A stretch of 46,881 nucleotides of DNA. It comes from Alteromonadaceae bacterium (lineage in GTDB: Bacteria; Pseudomonadota; Gammaproteobacteria; Pseudomonadales; Cellvibrionaceae). The notes beneath the pieces were generated by a model. That model was given only the letters and a program-made list of their open reading frames with translations, did not search any database and was not told the origin of the DNA. The position numbers and the translations under genes were made by a program. This document shows positions 8,514-16,524 of this stretch, piece by piece (positions within the stretch are counted from its first letter, which is position 1; every line of letters begins with the position of its first letter). The stretch is from assembly GCA_002746115.1 (NCBI GenBank), contig NVXL01000024.1, positions 1 to 46,881 of the forward strand, read 5' to 3'.

Positions 8514-8899
8514 TGGTGGAGGCGGGGGGATTTGAACCCCCGTCCGTCAGCACTCTGCTCGCGGCTCTACATGTTTAGATTCCGTCAATTAATTTAGCCT
8601 CAGAACAGCCCGACGGGCAGGACGTAAGAGGTGAGTCCGCTGTTATTTAGCTATGCCACCGCGATCAGAATGGACACTGCGATTCAGTTCTGTTTGACAG
8701 TTAATACCGCGGTACTGACACCTTGATATGAACCGCTAGCGGACAAGCCGCTAGAGTGAAGGGTTATGCGGCTAGCGCAGCACCTTCGTAGTTAGCATCG
8801 TTTGCAACTATAAGTTTGCAGCTTTGGATTAACGTGATTAGCTACCCTCACGACATGCACCTTGAGTTTTGTAACCAGCGTCGAATCCTAATCGCCCCC
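8514..8899 (-). ncRNA. ssrA: Transfer-messenger RNA (tmRNA, SsrA)
   Basis: The RNA rescues ribosomes stalled on broken messages and tags the nascent chain for proteolysis. The 5' end GGGGGCGATTAGGATTCGACG and the 3' end with the T-arm GGGGGTTCAAATCCCCC followed by CGCCTCCACCA form the tRNA-like half; the seven-base acceptor stem pairs with one G-U. The tag frame at 8764-8805 starts at GCA after a typical upstream A-rich element and encodes ANDANYEGAALAA then TAA. CCA is encoded. Its protein partner smpB is at 12369-12845. The 3' end of ssrA is a common integration site for genomic islands, and an accessory region lies on that side here. Confidence 0.97.
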
Positions 8900-9092
8900 G
8901 GGTCTGTTAGCGCTTTATCAATGGATCCCAAAAGCACAGAAATACAAAACAGTATATGAGTATAAGCTTTTAGTGTTGTGAGTACAGGACTTTCTTTAGT
9001 TTTTAGCGTCTTTCCCGCGAGTGGCGGTTTTTTGCTTGCATTGTGTCTTTGCTCTTATAAAGTAGCGCCTTGGAATCTTGGTACTAATAACA

Positions 9093-10514
9093 ATGACGAA
9101 TAATGGCAGCTTGAATATGGCGAGTTTTTTTCACACCTTAGTAAGTCAAAAATCGAGGCTGGCTTTGCTGGGAGGGTTGTTGGCGGCAGTGCTGATGTAT
9201 TGGCTTTTAGCGCAAAGCGGTCTGTCGCATGAGGCACGATTACTTGCTGGGTTAACCGTGCTTTGTGCCATTTGGTGGGTATTTGAGCCTATACCCATTC
9301 CTGTGACTTCTATTTTGCCTATCGCGATCTTGCCTTTGTTGGGGGTGATTGAACCGAGTGCGGTTGCGCAATCGTATGGTCACCCGCTGATACTCTTGCT
9401 TCTGGGCGGGTTTATCTTGTCTATGGCGATGGAGCGGAGTGGGGCGCATCGGCATATTGCCTTGATTATGTTACACCTGCTTGGCGGCGGTAGTGCGCGA
9501 CGAGTGGTGTTTGGTTTTATGTTGGCGACGGCGGCGCTCAGTATGTGGATATCCAATACGGCGACGACTTTGATGATGCTGCCAGTCGCACTCGCAGTGA
9601 TTAAAGCTGGAGAGGATGAAAGTATTGCCGTGCCGTTATTGCTGGGAATTTGTTATGCGGCGAGTATTGGCGGTATGGGAACGCCGATTGGCACTCCACC
9701 GAATTTGATTTTTATGAATGTCTATGAAGAGACTGTCGGCAAAAGCGTGAGCTTTTTACAGTGGATGAGCTGGAGTGTACCGGTGGTGATCGTCTTTGTG
9801 CCTTTGGTGGGTTTTTGGTTAACACGCAAACTTAAGAATACTGGCAGTTTTTCTATTCCTGATAAAGAGCCTTGGACGATTGATCAAAAGCGGGTGCTCT
9901 GGGTGTTTGCTATCACAGCCCTTGCTTGGATTACGCGGTCGGAGCCCTTTGGTGGGTGGAGAGATCTCTTGGGTTTGGCCAGTGCGAATGATGCGAGTGT
10001 GGCTTTGTTGGCGGTGGTGGCGATGTTTATCGTGCCGAATGGCAAAGGCGGTAAGCTATTGGATTGGCAGACGGCGAATAAAATTCCCTGGGGAATGTTG
10101 CTCTTGTTTTCTGGTGGAATCGCTTTGGCTAAGGCTTTTGTGGCGACGGGGCTGGCAGGGGCGATTGCGGATCAGTTAGCCGCTTTTGCGGGCTTACCGG
10201 TCATGCTGATGATACTGTTGTTGTGTTTGGCGGTGACGTTTTTAACCGAGGTGACAAGCAATACGGCGAGCACGAGTTTGCTAATGCCGGTGTTGGCAGC
10301 GGCTGCGGTGGGCTTGGATATTGACCCCTTGTTGCTGATGGTGCCTGCGGCGCTGAGTGCGAGTTGTGCATTTATGTTGCCGGTGGCAACGGTGCCGAAT
10401 GCAGTGATATTTGGGAGCGGTAAGGTGACTATTCTGCAAATGGTGAAAGCGGGTTTTATGTTGAATATAATCGGCGTGTTGGTGATTACCGTGTTAATGA
10501 TGCGTTTGACTTAA
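9093..10514 (+). CDS. DASS/SLC13-family sodium-coupled anion transporter
   Basis: The ~473-residue protein is an inner-membrane carrier with about 11-13 hydrophobic segments. Two copies of the family hallmark are visible: SNTATTLMMLP in the first half and SNTASTSLLMP in the second, the paired SNT motifs that bind Na+ and carboxylate in DASS carriers. GTPPNLIF and LPVATVPNAVIFGSG also fit. Substrates of the family are dicarboxylates, citrate or sulfate; which one applies here cannot be read from sequence. I chose the ATG at 9093, though a TTG at 9078 and an ATG at 9117 are possible because no start has a clear ribosome binding site. It stands alone, convergent with the mercury operon. Confidence 0.88.
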   Translation: MTNNGSLNMASFFHTLVSQKSRLALLGGLLAAVLMYWLLAQSGLSHEARLLAGLTVLCAIWWVFEPIPIPVTSILPIAILPLLGVIEPSAVAQSYGHPLILLLLGGFILSMAMERSGAHRHIALIMLHLLGGGSARRVVFGFMLATAALSMWISNTATTLMMLPVALAVIKAGEDESIAVPLLLGICYAASIGGMGTPIGTPPNLIFMNVYEETVGKSVSFLQWMSWSVPVVIVFVPLVGFWLTRKLKNTGSFSIPDKEPWTIDQKRVLWVFAITALAWITRSEPFGGWRDLLGLASANDASVALLAVVAMFIVPNGKGGKLLDWQTANKIPWGMLLLFSGGIALAKAFVATGLAGAIADQLAAFAGLPVMLMILLLCLAVTFLTEVTSNTASTSLLMPVLAAAAVGLDIDPLLLMVPAALSASCAFMLPVATVPNAVIFGSGKVTILQMVKAGFMLNIIGVLVITVLMMRLT

Positions 10515-10536
10515 GGTTTGAGCTGCCTTTTGAATT

Positions 10537-10764
10537 TTAATCATTGCTGGGTGTGCAGCAGGGTTTGTTTTCTTGTATTGGCGGGCAGGGGGTTGTGCCG
10601 TAAGAGCAAAAAACACAGCAGTCGCCTTTTAATGGTTTAAGCACGGTTTTACAGTTTTCGCACTCGTAAAACCATTGGCACGCATTTGTAGGCATTTCTT
10701 CGGTTTTTTTATGCCTGCATTCTGGGCATATTATTTCAGAGTTTAATTCGATAGATTTGTGCAT
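10537..10764 (-). CDS. GDCCVxC-domain small Cys-rich protein of the mercury operon
   Basis: This 75-residue protein contains four metal-binding-type cysteine pairs: CPEC, CENC, GDCCVFC and CC near the end. The GDCCVxC signature names a small family often found next to merT and merP; its exact role is not established, though metal binding is likely. The ATG at 10764 is preferred over that at 10785 because AAAAAGG lies at the right distance and the earlier one would sit almost on the merP stop. It is the last gene of merR-merT-merP-GDCCVxC. Confidence 0.85.
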   Translation of the reverse strand: MHKSIELNSEIICPECRHKKTEEMPTNACQWFYECENCKTVLKPLKGDCCVFCSYGTTPCPPIQENKPCCTPSND

Positions 10765-10789
10765 GATTGGCCTTTTTGTTTCCATGGTT

Positions 10790-11068
10790 TTACGGTTTTT
10801 TGACTGTTGACGGGTAACCTGCGTCAGAGGTTGCTTTTGTCAGGGCTTCGGCGTTGGTTTTAGTGCTTTCAAAGCTAACTAGTGCTTGTTTGGTTTTATA
10901 GTCGACGTTTGCAGAGTTAACCCCGTCGATATTTTCAAGGGATTTTTTTACGGTGATTGGGCAAACTGGGCAATTCATTGTGGGTAAATCAAGTGCAACT
11001 GTTAATGTTTCTGAAGAAGCTGCGATGCAAAATGTGCTCAGCGCACAAGCTAAAATTAATTTGTTCAT
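10790..11068 (-). CDS. merP: MerP-like periplasmic mercury-binding protein
   Basis: A signal peptide (MNKLILACALSTFCIAASS) is followed by a heavy-metal-associated (HMA) domain. The metal site is MNCPVCP, matching the GMTCxxC motif with Met in place of Gly-Met order, then IDGV, the FESTKTNAEALTKA helix and AGYPS. MerP captures Hg(II) in the periplasm and hands it to MerT. The ATG at 11068 follows AGGTGATTACT. It lies 27 bases after merT in the same operon. Confidence 0.88.
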   Translation of the reverse strand: MNKLILACALSTFCIAASSETLTVALDLPTMNCPVCPITVKKSLENIDGVNSANVDYKTKQALVSFESTKTNAEALTKATSDAGYPSTVKKP

Positions 11069-11095
11069 AGTAATCACCTAAAGTAATGTTTTGGT

Positions 11096-11443
11096 TTAAG
11101 CAAACCAAATAATCCAATATTTGCTTGTTACAAGCGATAAGGCTAAGACGGCACTTACCCAAAAGGCTATTTGTCGCCTCTTTCTAACCTCGGGTATGGC
11201 GCAAGCTGTATCGGAGGTGCACGCTTCTATCGGTCTATATAGTTGCCACCCTGCAACGCCAAATAAGGTAAAAGTGGCGATGACAAAGTATATGTTATAA
11301 GGGGCGAGTAGGGTGAGGCTTCCAATCCATGAGCCGCTAATGCCGACCAATAACAGCACCAGAGGCCCTGCGCAGCAAAGACCCGCGCCCATTGCGGCGA
11401 GAACTCCTCCGATAATGGGTAAGTTAGGTAGTTTTGAGGGCAT
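11096..11443 (-). CDS. merT: MerT-like mercuric ion transporter
   Basis: This 115-residue inner-membrane protein has three hydrophobic segments and the Cys pair GLCCAGPLVLLLVG in the first one, which accepts Hg(II) from MerP. A second Cys pair (CTSDTAC) sits in the cytoplasmic loop, as in MerT. I chose the ATG at 11443: GGAG precedes it, and any longer reading would run through the MerR promoter at 11474-11505. No mercuric reductase (merA) is present in the window, so fate of the imported metal is unclear; sensing, sequestration or a merA elsewhere are possible. Confidence 0.88.
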   Translation of the reverse strand: MPSKLPNLPIIGGVLAAMGAGLCCAGPLVLLLVGISGSWIGSLTLLAPYNIYFVIATFTLFGVAGWQLYRPIEACTSDTACAIPEVRKRRQIAFWVSAVLALSLVTSKYWIIWFA

Positions 11444-11473
11444 TAGTCGCTCCAAGTTATTATGTGTGGCGCA

Positions 11474-11505
11474 AGTGTAAGCTCCGTACCACTGTACGGT
11501 GTCAA
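11474..11505 (-). promoter_or_regulatory. MerR-controlled merT promoter and operator
   Basis: TTGACA (-35, 11505-11500) and TACACT (-10, 11479-11474) are separated by 20 bases, the over-long spacer typical of MerR targets. The spacer holds the dyad CCGTACAGTGGTACGG (11484-11499), close to the known mer operator with GTAC half-sites. The -35 overlaps the last codon of merR. Confidence 0.9.
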
Positions 11506-11894
11506 AGGTTTTTCTGTAAGGAGTCAATGATAGGGCAGTGATTGTCGTCTAGGTTGTGATGGCACTGACTGACAAGCGTATTTAGGGCGGACTCAAGGCG
11601 CTGTAAGCCTGCTATTTTCTCTTTTACCGTGGCGAGTTTTTGTTCCGCTAAAATTTGAACTTGGGCGCAGGGTTTATCGTTTAGTTGGATTAGGTTGGCA
11701 ACTTCATTAAGGGTAAAGCCAAGCTCTTGAGCGTTCTTGATAAAACGAATGCGTTCGATTGTTTTTTCTGGGTACTGGCGATATCCCTGGATGGGTTTGG
11801 GTGGTTGTTGTATCAGCTTTTGGCGCTCATAGAAGCGGATGGTTTCTATGTTGATACCCAGTTCTTTGGCTGCTTTACTGATTGTCTTGGCCAT
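11502..11894 (-). CDS. merR: MerR-family mercury-responsive regulator
   Basis: The 130-residue protein has the MerR winged-helix start (ISKAAKELGINIETIRFYERQKLI, GYRQYP) and a long dimerisation helix. Three cysteines at residues 76, 111 and 120 occupy the positions that bind Hg(II) in MerR, supporting mercury rather than copper or zinc as the signal. It is codirectional with merT, not divergent as in Tn21/Tn501, and its stop overlaps the merT -35 box. Readthrough from merR could therefore add to merT expression. No second mer-type operator is evident before merR itself. Confidence 0.9.
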   Translation of the reverse strand: MAKTISKAAKELGINIETIRFYERQKLIQQPPKPIQGYRQYPEKTIERIRFIKNAQELGFTLNEVANLIQLNDKPCAQVQILAEQKLATVKEKIAGLQRLESALNTLVSQCHHNLDDNHCPIIDSLQKNL

Positions 11895-12032
11895 ACCTTA
11901 TCTCGTGTGCTGGTGTTCGAAAGTTGAACTTAACCTACCGTGAAGATCCAAGGCTCACTTAAAGTCTTGGTGGTTGAGCCTACTACTTCTAGTTAATATG
12001 TAGGTGAATATTATTAATACGAGGGTTTTTGT

Positions 12033-12332
12033 GTGATTAGATTAATGTTGGCAGCAACTTTATTACTGTCGTCTACAGCTTATGCTCAAGATTGGGAAGA
12101 GACGGCAGCTAGCCTTTCTTCGTTGCGCGCTTTCGGTGCCAAGCTGGTGTCGAGTGATTCGGAGACAATAAAGGATGGAAAACTCGCATTAATAACATAT
12201 TGGAAAGCTGCGCGTGGTAAGACGGATGTGGACTATTATCGCTGTGTTGATGAGGTGACGAGTGGGTTTGAATTTGTGAGTCAGCAGTGTTGGAAAATTA
12301 AAGCCGCCAAAAGCAGGCGGCCAGTCGAATAG
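12033..12332 (+). CDS. Small secreted protein of unknown function
   Basis: The frame starts at GTG after CGAGGG, with a clear signal peptide (MIRLMLAATLLLSSTAYA, cleaved before Gln). The mature part of about 81 residues has two cysteines (YYRCVDE and QQCWKIK), likely a disulfide, and ends in a basic tail KSRRPVE. I do not recognise a family. It lies divergent from merR and convergent with smpB. Confidence 0.7.
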   Translation: MIRLMLAATLLLSSTAYAQDWEETAASLSSLRAFGAKLVSSDSETIKDGKLALITYWKAARGKTDVDYYRCVDEVTSGFEFVSQQCWKIKAAKSRRPVE

Positions 12333-12368
12333 TATTGAATTTGTGAACAATCGTATTCAATGGGCCAA

Positions 12369-12845
12369 TTACTTAGCATGATCACGTAAAACGCGTTGTT
12401 TTTGTACGCTCCAATCACGTTCTTTTTCGCTTTGGCGTTTGTCGTGTTGTTGTTTACCTTTGGCCAGGGCGATTTGGCATTTAACCAAATGTTGCTTCCA
12501 ATAAATCGAGGTGGCAACAATGGTGTGGCCTTTTTGCTCGGTCGCTTGTTTGATTTTGGCCAGCTCTTTAGCGTGCAGCAAAAGCTTGCGAGCGCGATTT
12601 GGGTCGGTTACGAAATGTGTGGAGGCCTGCGGCAGCGGCTGAATTTGGGCGCCTAGTAGCCAAGCTTCGCCATCTTTCATAATGACGTAACTTTCTGTGA
12701 GTTGGCCTTTGCCAGCACGCAGCGCTTTTACTTCCCAGCCTGAAAGCACGAGACCTGCTTCAAACTTCTCTTCTAAGAAGTAGTCGTGGCGGGCGCGTTT
12801 ATTCTGCGCGATATTATTACTTGGTGGTTTCTTCTTTTTACTCAT
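12369..12845 (-). CDS. smpB: SsrA-binding protein SmpB
   Basis: SmpB binds the tRNA-like half of tmRNA and carries it into the A site of stalled ribosomes. Typical motifs are [44 protein letters not shown] and the basic C-terminal tail with [10 protein letters not shown] that reaches into the mRNA channel. Length (158 residues) is normal. I chose the ATG at 12845 (MSKKKK); an earlier TTG gives three more residues. ssrA lies 3.5 kb away on the same strand. Confidence 0.97.
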   Translation of the reverse strand: MSKKKKPPSNNIAQNKRARHDYFLEEKFEAGLVLSGWEVKALRAGKGQLTESYVIMKDGEAWLLGAQIQPLPQASTHFVTDPNRARKLLLHAKELAKIKQATEQKGHTIVATSIYWKQHLVKCQIALAKGKQQHDKRQSEKERDWSVQKQRVLRDHAK

Positions 12846-13089
12846 AATCAAATAGGCCTTGTTGGTGAAGTGCCCTTTAAGTGGGCAACACAGACAGCCA
12901 TGAATCTCTTAATGGTAGTGTTCCGATAGGTGCAGATTTTGTGTGTCGGATAAGGTATTAGTATAAATTGAATGTTATGTGAAATTAAGGATTTGATGGG
13001 GAATTTTTACCAAACTCGCGTAGAATAGTGTCGCAAAGCCCCTTTTAAACCTTATCTCACCTCAGTAGACCCTATACGGTTGATCAATA

Positions 13090-14538
13090 ATGCCTCATAA
13101 CGCACAGACCAAGGTTTCGGACTCTCCACTTACGCGAAATATTCATGGTGTCTGGGGGAGTCGTTGGACGTTTATCTTAGCGGCTACCGGCTCCGCAGTT
13201 GGCTTGGGCAACATTTGGAAATTCCCTTACATTACTGGCGAAAACGGTGGTGGCGCGTTTGTACTGGTCTATCTGTTTTGTATTGCGCTGATTGGCATTC
13301 CTGTCATGGTGGCAGAGGTATTGCTCGGGCGTCGTGGTCGTCAAAGCCCGGTAAATGCTATGCGCTATGTGACTCAAGAGGCGGGTTTAAGCCGCTTCTG
13401 GGTGGGTATTGGTAGTATGGGCGTATTGTCTGGCTTGTGTATTTTGGCGTTTTATAGCGTGGTTGCAGGCTGGATTCTCGATTATGTTTTTGCTTTGGGG
13501 CGAGGTGAGTTTCAAGGCGCCGATAGTGCCACTGTCGGGAAGTATTTTTCTGACCTTCGTGCTAATACCAGCTTGGTGATTATGTGGCATAGCGCTTTTA
13601 TTTTGCTTACCGCAGCGGTAGTCGCAGCGGGTGTGACCAAAGGTTTGGGGATGGTGGCAAAAGTACTGATGCCGCTTTTGTTTCTCATGTTATTGATGAT
13701 GTTGGTTTATGGCGCGATTCACGGTGATTTTATGCGCGCGCTGAAATTTATGTTTGAGCCGGATTTCAGTAAGGTTTTCTTTGAGTCTATGCAATTGCAG
13801 GGCGACGGTAAATGGCTGGAGTGTCCTGCTCAAGCAAGTAATTGCGAGCTTAGATTTACCACGGGACCTACGGTGGTTGCACTTGGACATGCGTTTTTTA
13901 CTTTAAGTTTAGGTATGGGCTCGATTATGGCTTACGGCGCTTATATGCCGGCGGATGCAAAGATTGGCTCTACGGTCATTACCGTTGGTATTTTAGATAC
14001 TTTGGTGGCTTTGATTGCGGGGCTTGCGATTTTCTCGATTGTTTTTGCTAGTAACATTGAGCCTGGCAGCGGCCCAGGTTTGTTGTTTGTGAGTTTGCCT
14101 GTAGCTTTTGGTTCTATGAGCGGTGGCCTTGTATTTGGCGCGATCTTTTTTACATTAGTGGCCATTGCGGCATGGAGTTCAGCGGTATCTCTAATTGAGC
14201 CCGGAGTCGCATGGTTGGTCGAAACGGGTAGGTTTAACCGGGTTACGGCGAATATGCTTTTGGGGCTGTTAGCGTGGTGCGGTGGTGTGGCGAGTATTTA
14301 CAGCTCGGAAGTCTTCAACTTTTTCGATTTTATCACCTCGCAAGTGATGTTGCCTTTGGGTGGTTTGTTGATTGCATTATTTGTAGGCTGGAAGATGCGC
14401 CCAAGTATAATTGAGCAGGAGATGGATGCCGAAGGGCACTTGTTATTGGATATTTGGTTGTTTGTGTTGCGCTATGTATCTCCTGTATTGGTGGCTGTGG
14501 TTTTTATCACAGCATTGTGGAAAACGCTTAGTGCATAG
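13090..14538 (+). CDS. Neurotransmitter:sodium symporter (NSS/SNF) family transporter
   Basis: The 482-residue membrane protein shows the NSS signature in TM1 (GSAVGLGNIWKFPYITGENGGGAF), which carries the Na+ and substrate contacts, then VAEVLLGRRGR. The unwound TM6 region (FFTLSLGMGSIMAYGAYM) and the Na2 site region (AWSSAVSLIEPGVAWL) are also visible. About 12 hydrophobic segments are present. Bacterial relatives import amino acids such as tryptophan, leucine or tyrosine; the substrate here is unknown. No clear ribosome binding site precedes the ATG. It is followed by ratA on the same strand. Confidence 0.92.
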   Translation: MPHNAQTKVSDSPLTRNIHGVWGSRWTFILAATGSAVGLGNIWKFPYITGENGGGAFVLVYLFCIALIGIPVMVAEVLLGRRGRQSPVNAMRYVTQEAGLSRFWVGIGSMGVLSGLCILAFYSVVAGWILDYVFALGRGEFQGADSATVGKYFSDLRANTSLVIMWHSAFILLTAAVVAAGVTKGLGMVAKVLMPLLFLMLLMMLVYGAIHGDFMRALKFMFEPDFSKVFFESMQLQGDGKWLECPAQASNCELRFTTGPTVVALGHAFFTLSLGMGSIMAYGAYMPADAKIGSTVITVGILDTLVALIAGLAIFSIVFASNIEPGSGPGLLFVSLPVAFGSMSGGLVFGAIFFTLVAIAAWSSAVSLIEPGVAWLVETGRFNRVTANMLLGLLAWCGGVASIYSSEVFNFFDFITSQVMLPLGGLLIALFVGWKMRPSIIEQEMDAEGHLLLDIWLFVLRYVSPVLVAVVFITALWKTLSA

Positions 14539-14615
14539 GTCGAAAACGGATGGCGGCTCACCCGTGTTGGGGAGCTGGCTTTGGGGGATCGACATTGAGA
14601 AAAAGAAGTGGTGTT

Positions 14616-15047
14616 GTGAAGAAAATAGAAAGAAGCGCCTTGGTAGCGTTTAGTCGCCAGCAAATGTTTGCCTTGGTCAATGATATCGAATCGTACCCGC
14701 AGTATATGGCGGGCTGTGTTGGCGCGAAAATTCTCTCACGTGGGGATGATTGGCTAGAAGCGCGTTTGGTTCATTCAAGCGCGGGGTTTAAGCAGTCCTT
14801 TATAACGCGGAATCAACTGGTTGAGCCGAGCTCGATGAAGATGAGCTTGGTCGAAGGTCCTTTTAAAACCCTTCAAGGTGAGTGGTCATTTCAAGCTTTA
14901 TCGGATTCTGCTTGCAAAGTGTTGTTTAGTTTGGAATATGCATTTTCCAATCGTCTATTTGGAATGGCGGCGGGCGCAGTGTTTGAGAAAATTGCGTCTG
15001 AGCAAGTGCATTCTTTGTGCGAGCGCGCAAAAGCTATATATGTTTAA
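14616..15047 (+). CDS. ratA: RatA-like START-domain protein (COQ10/polyketide cyclase type)
   Basis: The protein of about 143 residues has the family start VKKIERSALVAFSRQQMFALVNDIESYPQY and FLEYAFSN-like C-terminal pattern of the COQ10/RatA START fold. RatA was described in E. coli as a toxin that blocks association of ribosomal subunits; homologues bind ubiquinone, so the true role is debated. I chose GTG at 14616, which matches the usual N-terminus; the upstream ATG at 14550 adds an atypical extension. Its nearness to smpB and rnfH matches the smpB-ratA-rnfH-bamE neighbourhood of gammaproteobacteria. Confidence 0.85.
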   Translation: MKKIERSALVAFSRQQMFALVNDIESYPQYMAGCVGAKILSRGDDWLEARLVHSSAGFKQSFITRNQLVEPSSMKMSLVEGPFKTLQGEWSFQALSDSACKVLFSLEYAFSNRLFGMAAGAVFEKIASEQVHSLCERAKAIYV

Positions 15048-15141
15048 TGTTCGCACTTTGTTTGAATTGATAAAAAGCTGAATTGATAACTGTTTAATTG
15101 ATAGCTGTTGAATTTATAAACAATATTTGGAGAGTATATCC

Positions 15142-15471
15142 ATGACTGATATGGAGCCTATTACGGTTGAAATCGCATATGCCTTACCGGATCGGCAAAA
15201 AATTATTGAGGTTTTAGTTGAGCCGGGGACTACGGCTTATGTGGCTGTGTGCAAATCGAAGATAACGGATTTTTTTCCTGGTTTGGATATTGAAACCGCT
15301 AAATTTGGTATTTTTGGGCAAGCCTTGGGCAACAAAGGCACAAAGGCGCCTAAAGAGCATGTGCTGCATGCTGGTGACCGGGTGGAGATTTACCGCCCAT
15401 TGATAGCTGATCCTAAAGCGGCGCGCAAGAAGCGTGCTGAGAAGGCTCAGGCGCAAGCTCAAAGTAAGTAG
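15142..15471 (+). CDS. rnfH: RnfH family (UPF0125, RatB) ubiquitin-like protein
   Basis: The 109-residue protein has the beta-grasp pattern of UPF0125: ITVEIAYALPDRQKII, GTTAYVAV, FGIFGQALG and HVLHAGDRVEIYRPLIADPK. Its C-terminus is Lys/Arg/Ala-rich. The ATG at 15142 follows TTGGAGAG; an upstream in-frame start (15127) lies on that site and is not used. It pairs with ratA. The molecular role is not established. Confidence 0.9.
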   Translation: MTDMEPITVEIAYALPDRQKIIEVLVEPGTTAYVAVCKSKITDFFPGLDIETAKFGIFGQALGNKGTKAPKEHVLHAGDRVEIYRPLIADPKAARKKRAEKAQAQAQSK

Positions 15472-15483
15472 GACGTTTGTCGT

Positions 15484-15533
15484 GGCTTAGATGACAAACC
15501 CTGTGATCGTTTACTGGGTTTGGTATCTAAGCC
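15484..15533. terminator. Bidirectional hairpin between rnfH and bamE
   Basis: Arms GGCTTAGATGACAAACCC (15484-15501) and GGGTTTGGTATCTAAGCC (15516-15533) pair at 16 of 18 positions around a 14-base loop. It lies between convergent genes, so it may stop transcription from both, although no T-run follows on either side. Confidence 0.6.
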
Positions 15534-15542
15534 GGCACGGTG

Positions 15543-15950
15543 TTAGTCGAACTTGGCGTCTTTTTTACGTTTGGTGTCTTTGAGGGCTTTATCTTGCTCT
15601 TCTTCGACTTGTTTTTTGATGGGGGAGTAGTTGCCGTCCCAACGGGTAACTTTGTCGTCTTCAAAAAAAATTACGAAGTGATTATTTCGTAATTTTTTAT
15701 CGCCGAGTTTGAGAGTATAGAAATAATCCCATCGATGTTGATTGAAGCTATCTTCAATCATCGGGCTACCCATAATAAAACGTACCTGACGTTTGGTGAG
15801 CCCGGTTTTTAGTTTGTCGATCATTTCTTGATCAATGTAGTTGCCTTGTTGGACTTTCATCTTGTAAACACCGGGAAATTTGATGTTCGAGCAGCCACTT
15901 AAGGCGGACAATGACAATACGATCAGAGCTAATTTTATTACTTTTTGCAT
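15543..15950 (-). CDS. bamE: Outer-membrane assembly lipoprotein BamE
   Basis: BamE is a small lipoprotein of the BAM complex that inserts beta-barrel proteins in the outer membrane. A lipoprotein signal with lipobox LSGC ends at Cys20, followed by the domain: GVYKMKVQQGNYID, LKTGLTKRQVRFIMGSPMIED, HRWDYFYTLK and FFEDDKVTRWDG. A Lys/Glu-rich C-terminal extension (about residues 115-135) follows the core. It is divergent from fur, as in many gammaproteobacteria. Confidence 0.96.
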   Translation of the reverse strand: MQKVIKLALIVLSLSALSGCSNIKFPGVYKMKVQQGNYIDQEMIDKLKTGLTKRQVRFIMGSPMIEDSFNQHRWDYFYTLKLGDKKLRNNHFVIFFEDDKVTRWDGNYSPIKKQVEEEQDKALKDTKRKKDAKFD

Positions 15951-16032
15951 AACAGGGGTTTCCTAATTCGTCAGGGCGTGGATAATACTCGATATTTAAG
16001 CAACCTGAGAAGCCCCTCGGAGGATGATTCAA

Positions 16033-16443
16033 ATGGCGACTGAAAATCAAGAGCTACGTAAAGCTGGTTTAAAGGTTACTTTGCCTCGACTTAAGATCCT
16101 GCAAATCCTAGAAAATTCCGATCAAAGACATTTAAGTGCAGAAGACGTTTACAAAGCTTTGTTAAATGCTGGTGATGATGTGGGTTTGGCCACGGTTTAT
16201 CGGGTGTTAACGCAGTTTGAGTCTGCAGGTTTAGTGGAACGCCATAACTTTGATGGCGGACATTCAGTGTTTGAGCTTGATCGCGGCGATCACCATGACC
16301 ATATGGTATGTGTGGACTCTGGTAAGGTCATCGAATTCCATAATGATGAAATTGAGCGTATCCAAGAAGAAGTTGCAAGAGAGCGCGGATATGAAATTGT
16401 AGGGCATAACCTTGTGCTTTATGTGAAAGTTAAAGAAACCTAA
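16033..16443 (+). CDS. fur: Ferric uptake regulator Fur
   Basis: The iron-responsive repressor has the winged-helix N-terminus (RKAGLKVTLPRLKILQIL, GLATVYRVLTQFESAGLV) and the metal region GGHSVFELD, HHDHMVC, GKVIEF. Where E. coli Fur has CxxC there is CVDS, so the structural zinc Cys pair is reduced to one Cys, as in Pseudomonas Fur. I chose ATG 16033 because GGAGG sits nine bases before it; the ATG at 16024 overlaps that site. 136 residues. Confidence 0.97.
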   Translation: MATENQELRKAGLKVTLPRLKILQILENSDQRHLSAEDVYKALLNAGDDVGLATVYRVLTQFESAGLVERHNFDGGHSVFELDRGDHHDHMVCVDSGKVIEFHNDEIERIQEEVARERGYEIVGHNLVLYVKVKET

Positions 16444-16524
16444 AGATTTATAGGTCTCGTTAGGAGGCTTATTCAGGCCTCCTACATGCTCAAGTCGACA
16501 AAAATTCCTGAATTGTCGCAAATT

